From CAYFVU01 sp964346645 (lineage in GTDB: Bacteria; Spirochaetota; Spirochaetia; DSM-16054; Sediminispirochaetaceae), in contig CAYFVU010000001.1 in assembly GCA_964346645.1 (NCBI GenBank), positions 1 through 64,000 on the forward strand: 64,000 bases of DNA, in the 5' to 3' direction. Of this stretch, positions 27,501 to 34,076 are shown piece by piece. The translations under genes were made by a program, and so were the position numbers. Below the pieces are notes generated by a model that was not told the origin of the DNA, ran no database searches, and saw nothing but the letters and a program-made list of their open reading frames with translations. Each line of letters starts with the position of its first letter. The first letter of the stretch is position 1.

Positions 27501-29828
27501 CGAAGCATCGACGAGGCGGGAAATGTGTCGAAAGATGTCGGGCGGCTCGTCTTCTCCATAGACGACAGAGAAGTGCCGCCGCCGGAGATCCGAGTGGAGC
27601 AGATGCGGAGCAGTACAGCACGGCTGACTCTCGTTTCTCCTAATGAGGAATACGAGCTCAGCTATGGGGTCAACGGTGAGCCGGAGACGAGCTACAACGG
27701 ACCGGTTATGCTCGAGCTCTCGGATACCGGTTCCGACAGCCGAAAGCTGCGCATCTCCGCACGGGCGGAGAGTTCCGGAGGAAGGCGCAGCCAAATCGTA
27801 CGCAAGGAGCTGAGTGTGGATGAGTCCCCGAGCGCCTATGTCTCCGGTATCGAGAACCGTAAGGTCTACAACAGGGATATACACGTGAAGCCTTTGGGAG
27901 AGTCCATCCGCTACGAGCTCATATCCGTTCCCCACGATCGTGTCGAACCGGACGGAACGTATCCGAGGGTTTCTGCTTTTTCACCGGAGCTGAAGGAGGA
28001 GATCAGTCTTACGGTGGCGGATGGACGCACGGTTCACTATCTCCTCTCGGTCGGAGAAGTCGATCCGGAGACAGGTGAGAGGCTTCATTCCGAGAACTTT
28101 TTTCTCACGATCGACAAGACGGTTCCCGATCCACCGCGTTTTCGCGGTATAGGAGATGGAGGCTACTTCACGGAAATACCGGAGATACGTCTGTACACGG
28201 AGCAAAACGAGAGAGCGTTTGTAAAGGTATCGAAGGAGGGAGAGGAAGAGGCGACCTACCGAGAGGCCCCGGAGGCCCTCAGTCTCAGTACGGATCCCGG
28301 AGAGATCCATAAATACACGATTCGCGCATACACGGTAGACGAAGCAGGGAACAAGAGCGAGACCGTAACGAAGAGGCTCACGGTCGACAGGGCGGTTGTC
28401 TATGTGGCACCGAACGGCAAGGATGCGTTCCAGGGAAGCCGCGGCGAACCCTTCGCCTCTCTCGAACGGGCACTCTACGAAACGAGAACCACCGAACGGA
28501 GCACCATCTACCTCGCATCGGGGTCCTACACCGTAGAGAAGCCGATAGAGCTCGAAGAGAGCGCACTCAGCATTAGAGGCGGATTCTCTCACCGCACCTG
28601 GAGCACCGGAGGACGGGAGACCGTCATCCGGGCGGGAGAAGGTTTTCCCCATGACTCACCGCTCATAGAGCTGCGCAACGGAAGATTCTCCTGCGGAGAT
28701 CTCATCCTGACCAATGCCTCTCTCTCCGCCCCCCTCATACATCAGCGAGGCAGGGACTCCGAGGTTACGATGGAGAAGACAAAGCTGATTCACAGCGAGA
28801 GGGTACACGCAGCTCTCCTCGACCTCTCAGACGGTACATTTACGTTGAGATCCTCTTCCATCGACTTCGATTTGGTCTCGAATAGAGAGCTGATAAGAGT
28901 CGACGGGGCTCGCCTGTTGCTCGAAGAGAGTGAGATCGCCGGAGGGTCGAGCCGAAACGACCTTAGTCTCATAAAGGCCGAGGGCGGTACGGTTCAACTG
29001 AAGAACAGCACGATAGAGCCGGGCAGCGCAAGAAATATCACAACCTTATTTTCCGAGGACTCCCATGTAGAGATCGTCGGTACGAATCTGCGTGCCGGCA
29101 GGGGAATAGCCCGCAGTTACGCTCTTCGCCTCGTCGGCGGCAGGTGTAACATCTCCGAGTCCGAGTTGTGGTCGCATCCGGAGTCGAGGATCTCCTTCGG
29201 TATCAACTCGAGCGATTCTGTGGTCGACATAAGAGACTCATCTCTGCAGTTAGGCGCGGAAAGCGGCACGGTCGCCATCGCTTCCAAGGGAGGCAGAATC
29301 GACCTGAGGAGTACCAAGATCGAAAGTGCAGCTACATCCGAATTCATCTACCTTCTGAGAGGTGAATCCGCCGAAATGAACGTACTCGACACGACCATGA
29401 AGGCGGCTGAGAGCTCGGATGTGAATGTTATAGAGACGAGAGACGCCGATGTCATGATAAAGGACTCGAGACTGCAGCTGTCGAATCGTTCCGGAAGCAT
29501 ACGCGGCATAGCTGTAGAGGACGGCACGATTCTCGATCTCATCGAGAACGATATTGCATTCTTCGACTTCGCCTATGGCGATACGAGCGAAGCAGCGGCC
29601 GCCGAAGCCGGAACCGGGAGCGACCACGCAGCCATCGAGGAGAAGTCGGCTTCCGACATGCTTCTCAGGGGAAACAGATTCGCCGGCGTAGAGACGATCC
29701 TCATCACTTCGGAGGGCGAGCGCCGCGAGAGCATCGAGGAGCTCGAGAAGGAGCGTCCGCCCTTCGATGTGAAGAACCCGCACTCGGGCAACCGCGTAGT
29801 GCCAATCGATGAGTTGATTTCGCGTTAA
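24582..29828 (+). CDS. Giant secreted protein with Ig-like D-x-x-G-N repeats and C-terminal beta-helix
   Basis: A 1748-residue exported protein with a signal peptide (LLVSALFLLWLCAAASA, cleavage before QHEF). Residues about 30-1260 comprise roughly ten repeats of about 100-120 residues. Several start with a D-x-x-x-P-x-x-P phrase (IDKRPPLPPD, LDNRKPSAPV, TDSVPPAEPK, MDRNAPEAPR, IDKTVPDPPR), and many contain DxxGNxS (DRHGNRS, DESGNRS, DDAGNIS, DEAGNVS, DEAGNKS), as in OmpL47-type or Ig-like bacterial domains. One unit has the CHB_HEX_C motif IYYTTDGSTP. From about residue 1270 (VYVAPNGKDAFQGSRGEPFASLERAL... type start) to 1720 it reads as a DUF1565/pectin-lyase right-handed beta-helix with short repeated LRSSSIDF- and IKDSRLQL-like rungs. 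No sortase signal, autotransporter barrel or lipobox is seen. Confidence 0.85.
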   Translation: MPRATGRLLVSALFLLWLCAAASAQHEFPFDISPSPGSYGRNTRVELKLDDQRTNRNLAYGTLEYRFAESEERVFSTYSEPIHLTALPGEERKFSIEIRRKAAPPESETGEREIFTVSYSIDKRPPLPPDLNARYRNESLNLQIGSAGSSDTNEDTLFYFWSSLSSDRSENGIGTPSRDSFQPLDGERSLQIPWPNDIFACDIAVYAEDRHGNRSEIVEQTITRDAYIPSCDTTLRVMSPVEGRFANPQWLVVAPSGCFDWIRYSIDGSDPVSDGVEYHRPMLLRVRGEFTLRVAAKRADDGEILRETRDFSIRTDAAELSLSIPEMVNEAKAEIAAPEVDGYRFFYSFEDRRVGQDDRKFVEPIRLDMSSPAFHGVPLRVAVLNEKTGELQQYRYFYHLDNRKPSAPVVVVVGKTPFRESVKAYVFSRKNTAIYYTTDGSTPDRFSREYSGPLTITPPGGADTGSVTLRTIARAKNGRTSEVSSRVVLYDNDEPSKPEILIDESGSRRLVLRINAPEETERLRYELKYGKDASEDFEVATSSPIGKRGMVLEFPRGFAGRAVIRAAAEDDAGNISAPSEPVSFQTDSVPPAEPKIQVREVESADEEGNIVGEQMRVEIGGAAEAGIRYALVSTSSPEEELDTDSSEIDFDEYKGPFILTTEMIPFRAFKVFAFAVDESGNRSAIAETNRFVLDDRRAEEILYFGIEDGEHYHRSRVLHIQSPQKGSVIHYRIGEGSQPEEVPDATSPVVDGPLLFSAEEGEETDYVISARAYLPSADSWSETKTLRFYMDRNAPEAPRISSPSSGGIYTSPVSVDIENAAEDEQVWLLWGSPGEYSDDLGAEDIRNKGAPLQESLRIGPVDGKRKDYVLYAAAFDHAGNSALAESAVEFAVDRDPPELVPLVGAPESGVAPGPVVLSLPAEEQKRKPLPDIVYSIAVGDREPGIPGRNASTLTLPFTFQAREGALTDYTMLYRSIDEAGNVSKDVGRLVFSIDDREVPPPEIRVEQMRSSTARLTLVSPNEEYELSYGVNGEPETSYNGPVMLELSDTGSDSRKLRISARAESSGGRRSQIVRKELSVDESPSAYVSGIENRKVYNRDIHVKPLGESIRYELISVPHDRVEPDGTYPRVSAFSPELKEEISLTVADGRTVHYLLSVGEVDPETGERLHSENFFLTIDKTVPDPPRFRGIGDGGYFTEIPEIRLYTEQNERAFVKVSKEGEEEATYREAPEALSLSTDPGEIHKYTIRAYTVDEAGNKSETVTKRLTVDRAVVYVAPNGKDAFQGSRGEPFASLERALYETRTTERSTIYLASGSYTVEKPIELEESALSIRGGFSHRTWSTGGRETVIRAGEGFPHDSPLIELRNGRFSCGDLILTNASLSAPLIHQRGRDSEVTMEKTKLIHSERVHAALLDLSDGTFTLRSSSIDFDLVSNRELIRVDGARLLLEESEIAGGSSRNDLSLIKAEGGTVQLKNSTIEPGSARNITTLFSEDSHVEIVGTNLRAGRGIARSYALRLVGGRCNISESELWSHPESRISFGINSSDSVVDIRDSSLQLGAESGTVAIASKGGRIDLRSTKIESAATSEFIYLLRGESAEMNVLDTTMKAAESSDVNVIETRDADVMIKDSRLQLSNRSGSIRGIAVEDGTILDLIENDIAFFDFAYGDTSEAAAAEAGTGSDHAAIEEKSASDMLLRGNRFAGVETILITSEGERRESIEELEKERPPFDVKNPHSGNRVVPIDELISR

Positions 29829-29850
29829 AAAGCGCTATGTTGTCATCGAA

Positions 29851-29911
29851 GGCGCGTGAAGCGCCACTTGTGGGGCCGCTGGGACCACAAGTGTGGGGCC
29901 GCAGCGACCAC
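29851..29911. repeat. Hairpins and near-perfect 19-bp direct repeat between convergent genes
   Basis: The 84-base gap between the convergent giant-protein and lipoprotein genes holds a GGCGC/GCGCC hairpin (29851-29865), a 9-bp inverted repeat CACTTGTGG/CCACAAGTG (29865-29873 with 29885-29893), and two 19-base direct copies (29870-29888 and 29893-29911) differing at only two positions. No long T-tract is present. It may be a two-sided Rho-dependent terminator or a small repeat element. Confidence 0.7.
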
Positions 29912-29912
29912 G

Positions 29913-31010
29913 TTACATCTTGCTGAAGGAGCCGTCGGTGTTGCGCTTCCACAGCCCGTTGCCGGTAGCGAGATAGAATTCGCCGTTGTCGTCGTGGCTT
30001 CTCTGTACATCAAAGACATAGGTGTAGGCGAGGTCCGGATAGGCGGCGGCGAATTCGGACGAGCCGGAGGCGTCGGCCGTGGCGGAGCTGGGACTCCTGA
30101 GATTCCAGCCGGTGTCGGTGCCGGAGATATCCGCCTCCTGATACCCGTTGTTCGTCCCGACGATGAGGAATTCGGCAGAACCGTTGTTGTCGAAGTCCAC
30201 CGTGTCCATGCTGACGATCTCCTCGCCTATCGATTCGAGCTTCGAGAAGGAGATGCCGTCGGTGCTGTACTCGACCGTCCCCTCGGCGGTTCCATAGAAG
30301 ATGTAGTCGTTGCCGTTCTCGCTCGAGCCGTAGGCAAGGGCGGTGAAGTCTTCGTTCTCGGAGATGCTGAGCTCCGATAGGCTTCCGGGAGTTGACACGC
30401 CGCTCTTGTACATGGTCTCTTTCGAGATCGTGAAATACTCGTCGGTTCCATTGAACCTCACCGCATCTATCAGCACCTCGTTTACAACACCGGTCGATGA
30501 GATGCTCGAGAAGTTGCTATCATCCTCGCCCGTAGCGTCGATCTTGTTGTTGTCCGCCGCTTTTCCGTGCACGAGATAGGCGGCATACGTGTTGTGATCG
30601 TCTGCTCCGATTACCGTGCCGTCGTTGTTGAACTTCTCTACCGTTCTCCAGTTGTTGCCGCCCTCATAGACTCTGAACTTGTTTTGGGCGAGATTGTCCT
30701 TGTAAAAAACAGCGTACAGTTTCGTATTGCTGCGGGCAATGGAGCTCACATTACCTTTCGCGATTTCCGACCAGCCGCCGCCGTTTTTATCTCCCTTCCA
30801 GACGGTGCCTCCCGTACGTACGTACACCTTAGAATCCAGCTCTATGACCTGATGCACCGGCAGCTCCGAAATCTTCGAATCGTTGAGCTTTACCTCGGTA
30901 GCAACGTTGTAGAATATGCCGACTCCGTCCTGGTTACAGGATACGAAGGACAGCAGAAGAACAAAGCCTATAATAATAATGGTTGCGTGTGTGACATATC
31001 TGCGCATCAT
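29913..31010 (-). CDS. Lipoprotein with beta-propeller-like repeats
   Basis: A 365-residue lipoprotein. The start is ATG at 31010 (second ATG at 31007), shortly after CAAGGA; the longer in-frame extension runs back through the upstream gene. The signal ends in SFVSC with cysteine 25. The body is beta-rich with repeated W- and G-containing units (VYVRTGGTVWKGDKNGG, LYAVFYKDNL, VEYSTDGISFSKL, ATGNGLWKRNTDGSF), and one FG-GAP/calcium-like segment DFDNNGSAEFLIVG. This suggests a propeller of YCF48 or two-component-regulator type. It is the second gene of a minus-strand operon, 23 bases after the barrel gene. Function unknown. Confidence 0.78.
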   Translation of the reverse strand: MMRRYVTHATIIIIGFVLLLSFVSCNQDGVGIFYNVATEVKLNDSKISELPVHQVIELDSKVYVRTGGTVWKGDKNGGGWSEIAKGNVSSIARSNTKLYAVFYKDNLAQNKFRVYEGGNNWRTVEKFNNDGTVIGADDHNTYAAYLVHGKAADNNKIDATGEDDSNFSSISSTGVVNEVLIDAVRFNGTDEYFTISKETMYKSGVSTPGSLSELSISENEDFTALAYGSSENGNDYIFYGTAEGTVEYSTDGISFSKLESIGEEIVSMDTVDFDNNGSAEFLIVGTNNGYQEADISGTDTGWNLRSPSSATADASGSSEFAAAYPDLAYTYVFDVQRSHDDNGEFYLATGNGLWKRNTDGSFSKM

Positions 31011-31033
31011 GATATTCCTTGTATTCTTTCCTA

Positions 31034-31771
31034 TTACGAGAAGTGATAACGTGCCGAAAAGCTGAGATCGAGCATATTGCCGAAACCCGATCTGTTCGCC
31101 TTGTCGCCGAAATATATCTCCGGAACCCACCAGTAATCGAGGGAAAGCCCGAGACCCCACTCTGCATTAAGATTGTAGTAGCCCGTAATACCGGGAATTA
31201 CGATGGGACCGAAGTAGAGTTGATCCCTGAAGCTGTTGAAGACGACCCCGGTGTTCAAATGGACCGGAAACTCGAAACTGCCCTTTCGGAAGAGGTACTC
31301 CATTCTCATGGTAATGGGTATGAGACTGTGGATATAGCCGTTAGGAGAAAAAGAAAAGGTGCCTGCGAGCTCCATCCCCAAAGAAAACCTATTGGTGAGA
31401 TAACTCCCCCATGCGAGGGAGCCCGTCCCGCCGAGAGAGAGCTGGGTGAGCGCGGACTCGAAGGTGCTCAGCTTCTCTACCTCAGAAGCTCCGGGAAAGT
31501 GAAAGAAGAGCGGACGAAAGAGACCGAGCTCGATGGTGAAGTGCTGGCTGCCGAGACCGTAGGGCTCGATGAAGCCCTCCTCCTCTCCCTCGGGAGGTTC
31601 TTCCGTTTCCGGCAGCTGTGGTGAAGGTTGCTCTTCGGGCTGCTCCTCTTCCTGGTCGCCACCATTGCCTACATCGCCGTTTCCGGGCTCGGCCTGTGCA
31701 AATACCGGAGCGCCGGCTAAAGCTATGGATATGAGAACGAAAAACAGTATACTCAAGTGCTTGTGAATCAT
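31034..31771 (-). CDS. Predicted outer membrane beta-barrel protein with proline/glutamate linker
   Basis: A 245-residue exported protein. The start taken is ATG 31771 after TAGGGATAAC, opening into a signal peptide (LSILFFVLISIALAGAPVFA, cleavage before QAEP). The mature N terminus (about residues 26-65) is an E/P/Q/G-rich disordered linker. The remaining 180 residues alternate hydrophobic and polar residues with many aromatics and end in ARYHFS, close to the classic C-terminal aromatic signature of barrels. It looks like a small 8-stranded barrel. It leads a two-gene operon with the downstream lipoprotein, from a good promoter. Confidence 0.78.
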   Translation of the reverse strand: MIHKHLSILFFVLISIALAGAPVFAQAEPGNGDVGNGGDQEEEQPEEQPSPQLPETEEPPEGEEEGFIEPYGLGSQHFTIELGLFRPLFFHFPGASEVEKLSTFESALTQLSLGGTGSLAWGSYLTNRFSLGMELAGTFSFSPNGYIHSLIPITMRMEYLFRKGSFEFPVHLNTGVVFNSFRDQLYFGPIVIPGITGYYNLNAEWGLGLSLDYWWVPEIYFGDKANRSGFGNMLDLSFSARYHFS

Positions 31772-31835
31772 GTTATCCCTAATTCGTTGCAGAATCGCCG
31801 CATAGGACGGCACTGAGCCGCGCGCGGCGTGACCA

Positions 31836-31864
31836 ATAGTAGCACTCATCCGGTGCTTTATCAA
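31836..31864 (-). promoter_or_regulatory. Promoter of the barrel-lipoprotein operon
   Basis: On the minus strand TTGATA (31864-31859), 17-base spacer and TACTAT (31841-31836). A perfect 12-base palindrome GCCGCGCGCGGC (31817-31828) lies just downstream in the predicted leader and could be an operator or an RNA hairpin. Confidence 0.6.
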
Positions 31865-31935
31865 CTACCGTGCGTTTGTCTGCGGCGAATCCCCGTACCG
31901 CGTGTGAGCCGGCGGGGATCGGATTGCGGGGGAGG

Positions 31936-31965
31936 GTGACAAAAGTATTTAATTTTTCCTACAAT
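31936..31965 (+). promoter_or_regulatory. Promoter of folD
   Basis: GTGACA (31936-31941), 18-base AT-rich spacer and TACAAT (31960-31965), about 50 bases before the folD ATG. It is divergent from the barrel operon promoter in the same 246-base gap. Confidence 0.6.
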
Positions 31966-32017
31966 TGATATACACTGATGGTAATCTACTCACGTTCAGG
32001 AGAAAAGGAGAGTACAC

Positions 32018-32902
32018 ATGGCTGCAGAAGTTATAAGCGGTAAAGAAATAGCCCAGACGATGCGCGAGGAGATCAGGCAGGAGGTCGTGAACCTAACTGA
32101 GAAGGGAATGACCCCCGGGCTCGGCGTCATCCTCGTAGGCGAGGACCCCGCGAGCGCCTCATACGTGCGCGCTAAAGAGAAGGCCTGCGACAAAGCAGGT
32201 ATCTACTCGGACGACAACAAACTGCCGGAGGACACGAGCGAAGAGGAGGTCCTCTCGATAATCGACCGGATGAACGAAGACCCGAAGATACACGGAATAC
32301 TCGTGCAGCTTCCTCTGCCGAAGCACATAGACGAGGAGAAGGTTCTATTGAGGATAAATCCGGAGAAAGATGTGGACGGATTTCACCCCTTCAATGTGGG
32401 AAAGATGATGCTCGGACAGGATGCGTACCTCCCCTGCACCCCGCACGGGGTGGTGCAGATCCTCAATCGATCGGGGGTCGAGGTAAGGGGAGCGCATGCG
32501 GTCATTGTCGGTCGCAGTAGTATCGTCGGTAAGCCGCTGGCCAACCTCCTCCTGCAGAAGGTCGAGGGGAGAAACGCAACGGTAACCGTGTGTCATTCCG
32601 CTACTAAGGATATGGGCTCGTTGACGAGACAGGGAGACATCCTCATCGCCGCAGCCGGAAAACCGGAGATGATCACCGCCGACATGGTCAAAGAGGGAGC
32701 GGTGGTCATAGACGTGGGGGTGAACCGCGTAGAGGACTCCTCCAAGAAGAAGGGCTATCGCCTCGTAGGCGATGTGGACTTCGAGGGCATAAAAGAGAAG
32801 GCATCGAAGATCACGCCCGTCCCCGGCGGCGTAGGCCCCATGACGATCACGATGCTCCTCTACAACACTCTCGAGTCGGCACGACGCCACTTGAACGCAT
32901 AG
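32018..32902 (+). CDS. folD: Methylenetetrahydrofolate dehydrogenase/cyclohydrolase
   Basis: Bifunctional FolD, converting 5,10-methylene-THF to 10-formyl-THF with NADP. At 294 residues it is standard. Catalytic lysine lies in SYVRAKEKAC, the folate-site phrase is VQLPLPKH, and the Rossmann motif VIVGRSSIVGKPLANLL and the C-terminal TPVPGGVGPMTI are present. It starts at ATG 32018 after AGGAGAAAAGGAG. The next gene, an AICAR transformylase that consumes 10-formyl-THF, is 12 bases downstream, so the two steps are genetically coupled. Confidence 0.98.
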   Translation: MAAEVISGKEIAQTMREEIRQEVVNLTEKGMTPGLGVILVGEDPASASYVRAKEKACDKAGIYSDDNKLPEDTSEEEVLSIIDRMNEDPKIHGILVQLPLPKHIDEEKVLLRINPEKDVDGFHPFNVGKMMLGQDAYLPCTPHGVVQILNRSGVEVRGAHAVIVGRSSIVGKPLANLLLQKVEGRNATVTVCHSATKDMGSLTRQGDILIAAAGKPEMITADMVKEGAVVIDVGVNRVEDSSKKKGYRLVGDVDFEGIKEKASKITPVPGGVGPMTITMLLYNTLESARRHLNA

Positions 32903-32914
32903 CAGACGGGCAGG

Positions 32915-34072
32915 ATGTCTCAACATAACTTACGTGCCCAGTACCGCAGCATACAATCGGATCCCTTTCCCACCACCATACGGCTCTCCTTCGGAGAGGA
33001 GTCGTTCGGGTCGGACATCGTCTTCGAGAAGGTCGAGTGGATGGTGGACGGAGAGACGAGGGGACTCAGATACGGAGAGAATCCCCATCAGGAGGCGGCG
33101 CTCTATAGACCCGTAAACGGCAACGTCGCGATCGCCGGGGTGGAGTACATCCTCCCCGGCAACGGACTCGTGACCGACGCCGAGCTCATCCACTCGGGAA
33201 AGCATCCGAGCAAGATCAACATAACCGATGTGGATTCGGCCCTCGGCATACTTGCCCATCTCGAAAAGGCCCCGACCACCGTCATCGTGAAGCACAACAA
33301 CCCCTGCGGGGCGGCGCAGAAGGATACTCTGCGGGAGAGTTACCTCGCGGCCTTCGAAGCCGATTCGGTCGCCGCCTTCGGCGGAGCAGTCGTGTGCAAT
33401 CGAGAAGTAGATGCGGAGACCGCGGAGGAGATCGCGTCGAGGTACACCGAGGTGGTCGCCGCACCGGCATATGCGGAGGGGAGTTTGGAAATACTCGGCA
33501 AGAAGAAGAACCTCCGAGTACTCAGGATTCGCAGGATGGACCGACTCGGCGAATACCTCTCCATGCCCTACGTCGATATGCACTCGCTCATGGACGGAGG
33601 AGTAGTGATGCAACGTTCCTACCACACGCGCATACAGGGGGTCGATGACTTCATTCCCGCGGAGGCGACTTCGAAGGGGACCACCTACCGCTGTAGCAGA
33701 GAGGCGACTCCGGAGGAGCTCGAGGACCTCCTCTTCGGCTGGCGGATCGAAACGGGGATAACCAGCAATTCGGTGCTCTATGTGAAGAATCGGACGACCG
33801 TCGGTATCGGCACGGGCGAGCAGGACAGGGTAGGGGTGGCGGAAATTGCCGCACGGAAGGCGAAGCGCAACGGAGAGGCGAGCCTGAAGGGCGCCGTCAT
33901 GGTTTCCGACGGTTTTTTTCCCTTCCGCGACGGGGTGGAGGTCGGTTTGAGAGAGGGGGTGACCGCGGTAGCCCAGCCCGGCGGCTCCGTACGGGATCGT
34001 GAGGTCATCGAGGCCTGCAACGAGTACTCCGCAGCAATGGTCTTCACCGGGGAACGAAGCTTCCGGCACTGA
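32915..34072 (+). CDS. AICAR transformylase (PurH transformylase domain only)
   Basis: A 385-residue homologue of the transformylase half of PurH. It forms FAICAR from AICAR and 10-formyl-THF in purine synthesis. Domain hallmarks are RYGENPHQEAALYR near residue 52 and the catalytic VKHNNPCGAA near 128-137. The N-terminal IMP cyclohydrolase (MGS-like) domain of about 200 residues found in bifunctional PurH (about 520 residues) is absent: only about 50 residues precede the transformylase. IMP cyclohydrolase must come from another gene. It follows folD in an operon, and the LCP gene begins four bases after its stop. Confidence 0.92.
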   Translation: MSQHNLRAQYRSIQSDPFPTTIRLSFGEESFGSDIVFEKVEWMVDGETRGLRYGENPHQEAALYRPVNGNVAIAGVEYILPGNGLVTDAELIHSGKHPSKINITDVDSALGILAHLEKAPTTVIVKHNNPCGAAQKDTLRESYLAAFEADSVAAFGGAVVCNREVDAETAEEIASRYTEVVAAPAYAEGSLEILGKKKNLRVLRIRRMDRLGEYLSMPYVDMHSLMDGGVVMQRSYHTRIQGVDDFIPAEATSKGTTYRCSREATPEELEDLLFGWRIETGITSNSVLYVKNRTTVGIGTGEQDRVGVAEIAARKAKRNGEASLKGAVMVSDGFFPFRDGVEVGLREGVTAVAQPGGSVRDREVIEACNEYSAAMVFTGERSFRH

Positions 34073-34076
34073 GCTT

